Positions 26,001 to 33,308 of a stretch of 34,300 nt of DNA are shown here, piece by piece. Made by a program: the position numbers and the translations under genes. The notes beneath the pieces were generated by a model. It did not search any database, was not told the DNA's origin, and worked only from the letters and a program-made list of their open reading frames with translations. Source of the DNA: Plakobranchus ocellatus (lineage: Eukaryota; Mollusca; Gastropoda; Plakobranchidae); NCBI GenBank assembly GCA_019648995.1, contig BLXT01000545.1:641394-675693 (forward strand). Direction: 5' to 3'. Within the stretch, counting starts at the first letter, position 1. Each line of letters begins with the position of its first letter.

Positions 26001-29000
26001 CACACACACTGACAGTCACAGTCACACACACCTCTTGCTAGCCTACAGCTGACGGACCATTCACCATTCAGTCCCGTGCCTTTTTTGCCTATCCAAGTCG
26101 CCGGCGCTGCATCATTCTCTTTCACCCCCTGATGTGCAAGGTGTTCATTGTCTAATATTTTGAATGAAAGTACCGAAACAGACCATGGCTTTATCTCCTT
26201 CGCATCAATACCGGTGTTAATTTAGATTCATTCCGGAGCTGTAGTCCGTTTCACGAATCGATGTATAGGCCTAGGCTTAGGCCTTTGTTCGAAGCTGGGT
26301 CCCGCTGTAGATGATGTAGTAGATGCCGTTCTAGCGAAAATAAAATGTAAAGGATATATAAGGGAAAATAACGGACTTGTGTCAATGTCCCGTTGTAACC
26401 AGGTCCCGTTGTAGGTGAGCTCTACTGTATATGTATGCCACTACGAAATGAGATTTTTTTTCTCTGAATAAGCATTGTAATAAACATGTCAATCTCATAG
26501 TTCTTAATTCATTAATAATGCGAAAGAGAAAAAAAAATGTATATGGTGCATTTCCAGAAACAAATAAACCTAAAAGATTTTGAAAATGGTTGACGAAAAT
26601 TAATGGATACAGTAAATGAACTCAACCTTTAACTTGAATTCATTAAAACAAAGTTTAACACAATACAACTGGTGACTCAAACTCATTAAAACAAAGTTGA
26701 ACACAACAGTTCATACATTTAAACATTTTGTGGTTAGGCTTTTTCAGTTAAAAAATGGCAAAATGGTGAGAGGGATTGACAGCACAATAGAAATAGCACG
26801 ATATTAGTTCAAATGACAGTTTAAAAAGCTTTAGCTCTAATCTGTGCTGTACTTATTATTTATGAAGGAGACCTAATGTTTAAATGTGTACACTGTGCTT
26901 TTCAACATCATTTTCATAATGTAATGGAATTGCGTTTCCTTTCTAAATAACATTAATGGAAGTCTGCTATCAGATAAATATGAAATATGTTCCTTAACTT
27001 ATTTCTATCAAGATTCACACCCTCACCCATATACAAGTAAATAAATAATTGATACACTGAAAAACAAACTTAAACAATTATGAAACTGAAATTGCCATGA
27101 ACCACTAATAAATGCCACATATAAATGGTAACTGTTGACGCAATCCAAAATTAAGGCTGTAACCATAAAATTTTCACTTCAAATGAAGCATTAGATCTAT
27201 CTAAATGTATGGTGAACCGAAAACAATTTTTTTTTTTTTTACATGAATCATAACAACACCATCCTGGGAAGCACTTAGCAGCTGATTATGTTCGGAGTCA
27301 TGATACAATACTCTTGTTGCTGAGCGGTCATGTTTGGTCAGTATTTTATCTGAAACAAGAAATGTCGAGAGAAACTTAATGCAATCTTTCAAATTACTCC
27401 TTTTTTACCTGTTAAGTGTTATCAAGCCAAAAGTATGTAAAACATAAACACAACTTATTTTCTAAGCACATTAAAAAAAAATTGCATATTTTATTTACTT
27501 TCTACTTGGATGTTTTACAAAATGTATATCAAAAAATGTTGCTGTTATAAAAACTGTTTCTTCCCCTATGATTTATATATGTTTACACCTTGATTGTCAT
27601 AAGTGTCAAAGAAGCAATGGCATAATGAATAAAATCGTAAATAACGAAGTCTAAAAGGGTTTAATTTCATCCAGTCTTTTGCCATACCCTGTTTAGATTT
27701 TCCCAACATATTGAGGTTCCAAATAACAACACTACCATTAGTAGATGCAGAGGCAATTATGTTTTCTGGGGAAAGAATTCGGAAATTATAGAAATGTGCT
27801 TGTAAAAATGTTTGGTATGTGCAATATTTTAACCATCACAGCCTTTTTTTTTTGCTTTGTTTTTCTTAAACAAAATATAGATTCACAGCTCAATCTTATG
27901 ATAATCTGTTGCTCTTATCTCATGAAACTAGATAATGTTAGCTCACCTAAGTGTGGAAAATAATGATCATACACAAATGACCTTATCTGTCTTCCTGATT
28001 AGTTGAAATGAAAAAAAACGATGGGTCCTTTAGTTCAAACCATTTTGTTAAAATCCAAAACCTAAAACACTTTACTAGAAAGGTTAATGTTATCATGTGT
28101 GAAATATACAGCCACTATAACCAACCCAAAAAAAACCAAAAACCCTCGTCTCCTAAAAAAACCCTGTAGGCTTCCTTTCCTTCTAAACAAGAACGACATA
28201 CTATGCATATGCAAATGTATACAAACCATCTGAAGGGTGCCATGCCACATCTGCAGTAGAAAAATTAAGATTGATATTTCTGTGCTTCCCTGAGCGAAGA
28301 TTGATATTTTCTGAGAAACCATCCTCTTTCAAATGCAGTATCTTAAAAACTTTCAAAAGAAGGAAAAAAAATTCACAATGATTACATCAGAAGAAAGTAA
28401 TTTTTATATGAAAATAGTGTAAACATGTAAAGGATTTGTAACAATTTACATTAACATATGGGGCTTTCTAGCAGTTGAATAAAACTGAAAATTAAAGTCT
28501 TACCAATTTTTTAGAAAAGGCAAAAAGAGGAAAAAAACCCATAAAATTTTCAGTAGCCAAAGAATATATTTTGATGCAAACTATTTTGTTGCTTGTTATT
28601 ATTGATATATATTAAAAATATCAGAGTCGTTTTCAAAGCAAAAATATTGTAAGAGAGGCATGGTATAACAACAACAACAAAAAAACATGCTTTGAGACCA
28701 GGTTGAATGCGCCGAAAGTCACAATTTGAACATTTTAAACCACTTTTTCAAAGATTAACTTATTAAAACCGGATAGAGTTATCTCAATTCTGAGAGAGAC
28801 TTATTAACTTGGTCTCTAGTTATATTGTTGAATGCCTTGAGCATTAGTTTTTTTTCTTCTCTGAATTCTCTAAGAATAATGAAGTGAAGATAAACCATTT
28901 AAAAATGCAGCTCAATTAATTGCAAGAATACACAGCAGTTTTATGAGAGTTAAAACCTGCCAAATTAAGTCATAAGGAAATCCAAGGTATTGCCGGAACA

Positions 29001-29575
29001 ATAAAATTGAAAAGTTTTCCGTGGTTAAATATTACCTGTTAGGCCTGCAACAATAACCTGGCTGTAGTCTTTATTGACAGCAAGGGCCTTAAGGGCACCT
29101 TCACACTTGTACTTCATGGCCTGAAATTGGCTGCTGTTGTTGGTAACTGCCAAGAAAGGAAAAAAGCCATAATTTATACTCATATATTTCTCATAAAATG
29201 CACCAATAACAACAATGGTTCAGACTAAACAATCATCATAGAGACTACTAAAAAGCGGTAAACCTAAAAATTTGTTAACTTCCAATTATAATTTGAAATG
29301 AGAACTGAACAACAAATATACTTGTGACTTGCTTGTTCGTGTTTTCCTTATAACATGCAAATTTGGGGTTCACTTTAAATAAGGAATTTAATTTCTTTCT
29401 TAAATGATGACAACAATATTTTTCTCTAAATACACAATTAGTTTAATTCAACTGCCTGCTAAATATAATCATATTTTTCAATTTAAAAAAGGGTGATCAT
29501 ACAAATACACTTTAAAGAAAAAAAAAAGTCACCTTTGTCGTGTACCATCTTTGAAACATTGGATATGTGCATCAT
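10625..29575 (-). CDS. WDR24: WDR24, GATOR2 complex subunit (18 coding exons, 809 aa)
   Basis: WDR24 works with WDR59, MIOS, SEH1L and SEC13 in GATOR2, which opposes GATOR1 and so permits mTORC1 activation by amino acids at the lysosome (family knowledge). Seen here: 18 exons totalling 2430 nt including the stop, all with GT donors and AG acceptors, and every junction keeps frame. The 809 residues compare with about 790 in human. Residues 15-371 form a WD40 propeller with strand ends such as VVIWNL, TWDMRW and VWDLNRP, plus the family stretch FMAHNGPV. Residues about 415-500 and 578-740 are helical. Residues 499-577 are a linker, basic ([10 protein letters not shown]) then acidic ([12 protein letters not shown]). 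Residues 738-809 are a Cys/His zinc domain ending CGHLCEYS. No frameshift or internal stop was found. Exons (high to low): 29533-29575, 29036-29146, 28227-28349, 27688-27765, 27243-27349, 24758-24889, 23567-23701, 22579-22795, 18529-18696, 17994-18124, 17573-17689, 16121-16253, 15680-15766, 14736-14884, 13625-13891, 11926-12028, 11303-11495, 10625-10760. Confidence 0.96.
10761..11302 (-). other. WDR24 intron 17
   Basis: A 542-base intron, AT-rich, with nothing recognisable inside. Confidence 0.9.
11303..11495 (-). CDS. WDR24: WDR24 coding exon 17 (residues 701-764 plus two bases)
   Basis: [19 protein letters not shown] matches the human DLLQRFRLWNVSNEVVKLS. The first zinc ligands follow: CPKC (738, 741), CDKC (752, 755) and C762; C745 is an extra cysteine. 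The acceptor is ACTTTCAG. The donor TTTG|GTAAAT splits the Cys765 codon. Confidence 0.97.
11496..11925 (-). other. WDR24 intron 16
   Basis: A 430-base intron holding only a poly-A run near 11815 and a chance 70-codon plus-strand frame. Confidence 0.9.
11926..12028 (-). CDS. WDR24: WDR24 coding exon 16 (residues 667-700)
   Basis: [20 protein letters not shown] then [14 protein letters not shown] match [20 protein letters not shown] and IDEQTQEHWYTSYI of human WDR24, a helical-repeat segment. The acceptor is TTGCCAG and the donor ATAG|GTAAAT. Confidence 0.97.
12029..13624 (-). other. WDR24 intron 15
   Basis: A 1596-base AT-rich intron. No repeat or exon recognised. Confidence 0.9.
13625..13891 (-). 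CDS. WDR24: WDR24 coding exon 15 (residues 578-666)
   Basis: The longest exon, with 89 codons. [12 protein letters not shown] matches the human LPQEAFPLRHEI, and the end [17 protein letters not shown] matches PDFFGVLVRDMLHFYAEQ. The His/Pro-rich middle is poorly conserved. The acceptor is TTGTCAG and the donor CCAG|GTAAAC. Confidence 0.94.
13892..14735 (-). other. WDR24 intron 14
   Basis: An 844-base intron containing the tandem duplication at 14052-14180; otherwise featureless. Confidence 0.9.
14052..14180. repeat. Tandem duplication of about 60 bp, period 69-70
   Basis: Copies at 14052-14110 and 14121-14180 both read TCTGTTATTTxTATAT, then CAGCCTGGCCTAGTGA, and end CACACCAGAATA. They are visibly diverged, including GATGTGAC against GGCTGAG. 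The duplication lies in intron 14. Confidence 0.88.
14736..14884 (-). CDS. WDR24: WDR24 coding exon 14 (residues 528-577)
   Basis: An acidic linker: [17 protein letters not shown], then [17 protein letters not shown]. It corresponds to the human DYLLGDVEGEEDELYLLD. The acceptor is GTTTGCAG and the donor TTTT|GTGAGT. Confidence 0.93.
14885..15679 (-). other. WDR24 intron 13
   Basis: A 795-base intron with poly-A tracts at about 15487 and 15572. Nothing else recognised. Confidence 0.9.
15680..15766 (-). CDS. WDR24: WDR24 coding exon 13 (residues 499-527)
   Basis: A short exon rich in Lys and Arg ([10 protein letters not shown] at about residues 505-514). It has no clear human counterpart, but the frame is kept on both sides, with acceptor TATTTCAG and donor TCAG|GTATTT. 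The basic patch resembles a nuclear-import or acidic-surface-binding sequence; that role is speculation. Confidence 0.82.
15767..16120 (-). other. WDR24 intron 12
   Basis: A 354-base intron with a long T/C-rich run near 15840-15860. No other feature. Confidence 0.9.
16121..16253 (-). CDS. WDR24: WDR24 coding exon 12 (residues 455-498)
   Basis: [16 protein letters not shown] matches the human VAQTWTMLRIIYCSPGL. The rest is a Ser/Thr/Gln-rich low-conservation stretch that begins the linker. The acceptor is GGTTTCAG and the donor ATAG|GTTAGA. Confidence 0.94.
16254..17572 (-). other. WDR24 intron 11
   Basis: A 1319-base intron. Positions 16650-16725 hold an imperfect AGC/AGT/AGA triplet tract that reads as a leucine run on the minus strand. 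The rest is plain AT-rich DNA. Confidence 0.9.
17573..17689 (-). CDS. WDR24: WDR24 coding exon 11 (residues 416-454)
   Basis: [15 protein letters not shown] then [13 protein letters not shown] align with the human MRWFVDTAERYALAG and ELCDHNAKVARELG. This opens the helical repeat region. The acceptor is ATAATTAG, weak in pyrimidines; the donor is CTCAG|GTAAGA. Confidence 0.95.
17690..17993 (-). other. WDR24 intron 10
   Basis: A 304-base intron when exons 10 and 11 join directly. It contains the possible cassette exon. Confidence 0.85.
17809..17901 (-). other. Possible 31-codon cassette exon in WDR24 intron 10
   Basis: This is an open 93-base segment with a good acceptor (TTTTGTATCAG) and donor (TCT|GTGAGT), phase 0 on both sides, lying between two phase-0 exon ends. 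It would insert 31 residues starting [14 protein letters not shown] and ending in a hydrophobic run ([11 protein letters not shown]). The human protein has nothing equivalent, and exons 10 and 11 join well without it. It could be an optional exon or chance. Confidence 0.3.
17994..18124 (-). CDS. WDR24: WDR24 coding exon 10 (residues 372-415)
   Basis: It encodes a Ser/Arg/Lys-rich stretch, then QASSALCVF, matching human LASSALSVF, then an Asp-rich end (SVDSDVDND). It links the propeller to the helical region. The acceptor is CTGTCAG and the donor GAT|GTAAGA (phase 0). Confidence 0.93.
18125..18528 (-). other. WDR24 intron 9
   Basis: A 404-base intron with nothing recognised. Confidence 0.9.
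18529..18696 (-). CDS. WDR24: WDR24 coding exon 9 (residues 316-371)
   Basis: It encodes [27 protein letters not shown] and [14 protein letters not shown], corresponding to the human GIAWRHP, LLSGSKDSSLCQHLFRDASQ and the GLCYGLFGDLAF end of the propeller. The acceptor is CTCCCAG and the donor AAAG|GTAAAA. Confidence 0.95.
19607..19789. repeat. Left copy of sequence duplicated across the gap
   Basis: It starts ACGACCACTAAGAAAATGCA and runs into (GA)n. The same sequence restarts right after the gap, with a G/A change and a one-base G indel in the unique part. Confidence 0.93.
19790..19850. other. Assembly gap (61 N)
   Basis: A run of N inside a (GA)n microsatellite. The true length and sequence are unknown. 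Confidence 0.99.
19851..20034. repeat. Right copy of sequence duplicated across the gap
   Basis: It begins exactly at the end of the N run with ACGACCACTAAGAAAATGCA and repeats the left copy almost base for base before entering the (GA)n array. Confidence 0.93.
21209..21222. repeat. Copy of the word GTTGGCAGGTCTGT
   Basis: An exact 14-base match to 7381-7394 and to the reverse complement of 5028-5041, 5143-5156 and 5259-5272. Probably the terminus of a dispersed repeat. Confidence 0.6.
22579..22795 (-). CDS. WDR24: WDR24 coding exon 8 (residues 244-315)
   Basis: It encodes [24 protein letters not shown], then [14 protein letters not shown]. These match [20 protein letters not shown] and VWDVRRPFVPAAMF in human. 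The acceptor is CTTTCAG|GTATGG and the donor ACCA|GTAAGT. The longest propeller exon. Confidence 0.97.
22796..23566 (-). other. WDR24 intron 7
   Basis: A 771-base intron with nothing recognised. Confidence 0.9.
23567..23701 (-). CDS. WDR24: WDR24 coding exon 7 (residues 199-243)
   Basis: It holds 45 codons: [20 protein letters not shown], a DWHP motif, then [10 protein letters not shown]. These align with WDIRRPDRCERMFTAHNGP, DWHPED and ATGGRDKMVK of human WDR24 and are the strongest family signature in the propeller. The acceptor is CTCTGAAG. The donor is AAA|GTTTGT; reading past it meets no WD motif. Confidence 0.97.
23702..24757 (-). other. WDR24 intron 6
   Basis: A 1056-base intron with several poly-A runs (near 23870, 23970 and 24060-24100) and a small CpG-bearing spot at 24428-24435. 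No exon or element was identified. Confidence 0.9.
24758..24889 (-). CDS. WDR24: WDR24 coding exon 6 (residues 155-198)
   Basis: It holds 44 complete codons. DCVRDAQF and [14 protein letters not shown] match the human ESVRDVQF and YFTFASTFENGNVQ. The acceptor is ACATCAG and the donor GCAG|GTCAGT. It follows the 2.35-kb intron that carries a Tigger-type element. Confidence 0.96.
25070..26427 (-). mobile_element. pogo/Tigger-type DNA transposon, internally deleted
   Basis: The left end CAGTGGAACTTGGCTACAAT and the inverted right end CAGTAGAGCTCACCTACAAC both continue into GGGACC, giving terminal repeats of about 26 bases. TA flanks both ends (25068-25069 and 26428-26429), the target duplication of the Tc1/mariner/pogo superfamily. 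Inside, on the minus strand, is the N-terminal helix-turn-helix of a Tigger/CENP-B-like transposase, but no DDE catalytic domain. At 1358 bases it is shorter than full elements, so it is non-autonomous. It lies in WDR24 intron 5 in the same orientation as the gene. Confidence 0.9.
25390..25700 (-). pseudogene. Tigger/CENP-B-like transposase remnant, frameshifted and truncated
   Basis: The clear core is [20 protein letters not shown] followed by [19 protein letters not shown], the psq-type helix-turn-helix of pogo transposases. Just before it, a neighbouring frame reads [13 protein letters not shown], the usual start of the family, so a frameshift separates the two. After RLKTAGFRN comes a stop, while other frames continue with [13 protein letters not shown] and KTPISGP, fragments of the second CENP-B DNA-binding domain. 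The DDE nuclease is absent. The protein is dead. Confidence 0.85.
26641..26706. repeat. Direct repeat pair, period 43
   Basis: CATTAAAACAAAGTTTAACA (26641) and CATTAAAACAAAGTTGAACA (26684) differ by one base, each followed by CAA. A small local duplication in intron 5. Confidence 0.8.
27243..27349 (-). CDS. WDR24: WDR24 coding exon 5 (residues 119-154)
   Basis: It encodes [17 protein letters not shown], then [13 protein letters not shown], matching the WD40 blade read LLSGSQDGFMKCFD in human. The acceptor is TTTCAG and the donor CAT|GTAAAA. An A-rich tract follows the donor directly. Confidence 0.95.
27350..27687 (-). other. WDR24 intron 4
   Basis: A 338-base intron with nothing recognised. 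Confidence 0.9.
27688..27765 (-). CDS. WDR24: WDR24 coding exon 4 (residues 93-118)
   Basis: It encodes [18 protein letters not shown], a typical WD40 blade with the strand end VIWNL, corresponding to the human NLLATAATNGVVVTWNL. The acceptor is TTCCCCAG and the donor CAGG|GTATGG. Confidence 0.96.
27766..28226 (-). other. WDR24 intron 3
   Basis: A 461-base intron with nothing recognised. Confidence 0.9.
28227..28349 (-). CDS. WDR24: WDR24 coding exon 3 (residues 52-92)
   Basis: It encodes [12 protein letters not shown], then [14 protein letters not shown], matching the FKIY and LNLSCADVVWH stretches of human WDR24. The acceptor is TTGAAAG and the donor GATG|GTTTGT. A second GT (GTATAC) five bases on was rejected because only the first keeps frame into DENIIASAS. 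Confidence 0.95.
28350..29035 (-). other. WDR24 intron 2
   Basis: A 686-base intron with only A-rich runs and a short (CAA)n near 28668. Confidence 0.9.
29036..29146 (-). CDS. WDR24: WDR24 coding exon 2 (residues 15-51)
   Basis: The acceptor is TTGGCAG and the donor ACAG|GTAATA. The exon encodes the first propeller strand, including [15 protein letters not shown], which corresponds to the human AISVCRDAAQVVVAG. Frame runs from exon 1 (G|TT) to exon 3 (G|TT). Confidence 0.93.
29147..29532 (-). other. WDR24 intron 1
   Basis: A 386-base intron with nothing recognised. It depends on the exon 1 call. Confidence 0.7.
29533..29575 (-). CDS. WDR24: WDR24 coding exon 1 (residues 1-14)
   Basis: It encodes [14 protein letters not shown] plus the first base of a Val codon completed by exon 2. 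The donor is AAAG|GTGACT. The first of two adjacent ATGs is chosen because it has A at -3, and an in-frame TAA lies 6 codons upstream (29594-29596). The SKM tract loosely resembles the MSRVTT start of human WDR24. The N-terminus is poorly conserved, so this is the least certain exon. A non-coding 5' exon could join near 29582, where an AG sits. Confidence 0.7.
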
Positions 29576-32040
29576 CTTTATACTGTTAGTGTGTTAAAAC
29601 CTTGAAATAATGAGAAAATAAAGGCAATGAAAAACAACTGATATGAAAATCTCAAACAAGGTTATTTTTAACAATCTCATCTTGTGAGTTTCTTTTTAAA
29701 ATATAATACCTTTACTCAGATTCTTGCAAAACCAGAAGAAAGCGTTTTTTCCTTGAATGACATTTCAAATATGAGGCTAGAATAATATAGCACATGTAAT
29801 TGACGATAACTTACACCTTTCTATCAAATTATGTTACACAACCTGGTCTAGAAAAATACAATCAAGACTTAGAAACTTTTTTTTTTAACAAAAAACACAA
29901 TGCAGAATGGTGGTGATCTGAAAATTGACTCTGCTATTATCAAAATATGTCCAATTTTTGTCGATAAACGTGAGTTTGCAATAGGTAAATATGTTGTGAA
30001 ACCGTTTAAATGGTTTGGAATTGTATTTATTAAGTAGAATATACTTGATCACTGGCACAGCCTGACTCATCTTTCTGTGGAAACTGAATAGGGTTATGAT
30101 GCTTCTGAGCAAAGATATGATAATTTGAAGTTTAAAAAAAAGGCATTTCAAAGTTAAGAAAAAACTTTCAGGGAATTGGATGCTGACATTGACAGTGAAT
30201 CAATGATAATATTACAATTTTTAACTTGTGAACTTGATAATGGGCAGGTAATTTACACCAAGTGTTGAGTAATGGCAAATTTTGCTACAGCTGCTTATTC
30301 CCCCCAATTTTGCATAGCCAACGCAAGTAACAGCCTTACATCTAAATCTGCTTCCCTCAATCCCAACAAAAGCAAACTCTTAGTCTAAGATCACTTTAGA
30401 AAATGCTATTCCAATCAGTCATTTTTTGTTGAAGATTTCTACACCATTTTGACTTAAATAAAAATCAATTCTAAATTAAGATCTAAATTGTGGATACACT
30501 TTAACTCCAATTTAGAAGCATGACTGCTAACAAAGAAAATCTTTATATGTCTGAACAGATTTAGGAATAAGCAATGACTTATTATTACTATTCCATCATA
30601 AACTGAAATAAAAGATTTCAAAGAGATAATATTGCAAGACTTTCATTGCTGCACCAACAAAAAGAAATTTCTTTAAAGCGCTTAAGAACTTCTCTTTTCT
30701 CAGCATATAATTATTAAATAATGTAATAAGGGGACACATTTTCTTTGTATCTTGTGTGCTTCCAAAGTTCATGCTTCAATATTGGCTCATGAGCTAAACT
30801 CATCCACCAAAATTGGAAAGTGTAATGAGGCTGTTAGTTTTTTTCAAAAAGCTTTGACTTTGTTGAATAAGCTAATTTTGTTATTTTTTGTTAGTATATT
30901 AACAGATTTGGACAAATTTTGAAAGTGTTTACTGGACTTAAATTGCCCTTTTTTGTCACTGATATTAAAGAACATAATTTTAAAACGCTAATAATCCTAA
31001 AATTAAATGAAAAAGAATTTTTGGAATCGGGATGATTTATTTCAAACACAATATACTTTAAGTTTTTAGTTTTTCATTGATTATGCATTGGATTTCAACT
31101 TTAGCTTCTATTTAAATTATGAACAGTTTGAATCCAATGCAAAAAAACCCCAAAAAATAAACAAAAAACAAAAAACATAAGTTAGCACATAACATCAATC
31201 ATTTTGAACAAAATTCATATCGACGTAAAAATGTCAAATTCAAACTTATTACAATACATCATCAGGCACACTAAATTGTTTTGTTTTGATCAGCTGAGCC
31301 AGGATTGCATCCCACAATAGAGCATGTCATGGACAAATGAAAGAGACATGAGACATGAAAGTTGGATAAACTATATCTAGATAGAATATGGGAGTAAATC
31401 ATGGCGTCTGAATCTAAGATTCAATTTATTTAATTAATGTATAGTCACATTGCCCTCTTTGTTTTGAGTGCATAATCTGAATATTCATAAAGACTATTTT
31501 AATTCTACGCCAGGCTTAATTAAGGTATTCTTTTAACATTTATCACCCTTCTCACATTTGTTTATTAATTGATGCTTTTCAAGTAGTTTTTGATGTGTTA
31601 TAAATGACTTTAAGTTCATTTGTGTTGCAAATAAAAATGGTGAGGATATGATATTGTTTTTAACTTTTTAAATTTTACAATATAATGCCACTGACCTTTT
31701 CATTTTTTTTTGGGTGCTGAAAATTGACAAGTTTGAATGTCAAAACAAACCTTAAATAATATCTAGGCCTCTGAAGCCTCTCATAAATTTTTACCTTGAT
31801 ACTTTTTTTACTTCAGCTGCTGATAAAATTAAGTGCTTGTCTGTTGCCAAAAACAATCCTTTCATCAAATTTGAAACAGGAAAGGTTTATAAATTTGTTA
31901 ATACATCAAAAACTGCAAAAAAAACAAAAACCATCCATTCATAAACAAACATGGGAGTGGGAGGGTTGATGAAGTTAAAAAAAAAAATCAACCGAGAACT
32001 TATCTTGTAAGAAATGAAACAAGAAAGATAAAAGATCTTA
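29576..32040. other. Upstream region of WDR24, no clear exon
   Basis: It should contain WDR24 5' UTR and perhaps its promoter, but no CpG-rich or TATA-like start stands out. It is AT-rich throughout. Confidence 0.5.
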
Positions 32041-32790
32041 GAAGTAGTAATAGTAGTCCTAGTATAAGGACTGGCTATTTTTGCATTAGGCCTCTTGGCT
32101 TATAAATGTCATGTCTTTATTTTTAACTTAAACATTGATCTGCATTGTATGCCTCAGTGGATGGTATCATGATAACAGTTAATCAAATTAATAAAATATT
32201 TACATAGGCTTTGGACCACATTCCACAAAGTTCTCGAAGTTGTTTGTCATTTTAGCAAATTTTGCATCAGGTGGAAACGTGCAGATTAATAACACAAATG
32301 AAAAAAATTACATTTTCTTATGTTAGTTGAGAATTGCTGAATAAATAATTTTCCTTCTGAATTTCTTGTTAAGTTTTGCTTTATGAAATGTTTTGCTAGA
32401 GTCAATACCCTAGATAATTTTATAGGTTTGAATCGTATCTCCTCTAATCCTCCTTCCCTTCAGAGGATACAAACTTAAATACTTTAGCCTTTTATCACAT
32501 GCATTCCTTTAACTTTAGAAGGTTAAAGCCCTTTTTACAGTTCCAATCACTTGTTTTGCTTTTTTTTATTACTCTCTCGATGAGTTACAAAAGTCACATT
32601 CCTATCGCATGTCATTCCTAAATCTTTTTCTTCTTCACATGTATTTTTATTTATTGTAGCTTGTGTTGACTATTATCATTGAGTTCATATGTGCGAGTAT
32701 TCTGTTAGCGAATATGCATGACCTTACACTTTAATATGTTACTTGTAATGTCTCTAAATCTTTTAGAAAAAATTTCTGGCTTGTGATCCA
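32041..32790 (-). mobile_element. Decayed CR1-like LINE 3' end
   Basis: Minus-strand fragments appear in the order expected of CR1-type reverse transcriptases: KDLETLQ, KCKVMHIR, EEEKDLGMTCDRNVTFVTH, IGTVKRALTF, then RLKYLSLYPLKGRRIRGD and TIQTYKII, broken by stops and frame changes. About 55 codons normally lying between IGTVKRALTF and RLKYLSL are missing. A 3' UTR with AAAAATAGCCAGTCC and a TAC-triplet tail ends near 32041. This is an old, dead, 5'-truncated copy. Confidence 0.8.
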
Positions 32791-32900
32791 AAGCTCAAGC
32801 ACATGCTTTATGAATTTGATAAACAGTTATGATATTATTCAATGAGGCATGCTATGCAGATAAGTGAATTGTAAAGAGATCAATTTATAATTGAATTATA

Positions 32901-32962
32901 CAGACAGGACTTTTATAGGCCAAGAGGCCCAAGGCAAAAATAGCCAGTCCCTATACTACTAA
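32901..32962 (+). mobile_element. Second copy of the same LINE 3' tail, inverted
   Basis: ATAGGCCAAGAGGCCCAAGG, then CAAAAATAGCCAGTCC and a TACTACTAA tail, match the reverse complement of about 32056-32118, including 17 identical bases (GCAAAAATAGCCAGTCC). It points away from the first copy and holds little more than the tail. Confidence 0.75.
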
Positions 32963-32978
32963 CACCAAATCTTGCTCT

Positions 32979-33308
32979 TAGGCCATTTCGATTATTCGAT
33001 ACCAGTAGGTGGGCAAATTATTATTAATATTTTGATATAATGTTCCTATTAACGGCTGGCTATATCTCCATGGAAATTTGGTAAATTTTATTTTCAGGTC
33101 ATCTGCTACCAACAAAATGAAGAGCCAATATTTTAGGGTGAACTGTTTGTTTGCACCAAGTAGGAGTGCATTATCGTGTTTAGCATCCCTGAAAACTTAT
33201 TATTATGAGCATCACCCAAACTGACTGTGGTGTTCAACTCTAATCTAGATCCGGACACTGGTGGCAGTGTTTGTCCACCCACTGACATCAAATAAGCGAA
33301 ATAGCCGA
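32979..33308. mobile_element. Inverted-repeat (hAT-like?) foldback element
   Basis: The left arm CATTTCGATTATTCGATACC, then CAGTAGGTGGGCAAAT, matches the reverse complement of the right arm: TATTTCGCTTATTTGATGT, then CAGTGGGTGGACAAAC. The CAGTxGGTGGxCAAA word resembles hAT termini (33003 and 33284), but pairing continues outside it and no 8-base target duplication is seen. No coding potential. Confidence 0.55.

Larger units (their letters stand above)
24890..27242 (-). other. WDR24 intron 5
   Basis: A 2353-base intron, more than half of it the pogo/Tigger-type element at 25070-26427. A short repeat pair lies at 26641-26706. Confidence 0.9.

Noticed and set aside
28062..28322. An 86-codon minus-strand frame overlapping WDR24 exon 3
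   Set aside because: It is a different reading frame from the WDR24 exon, whose frame matches the family.
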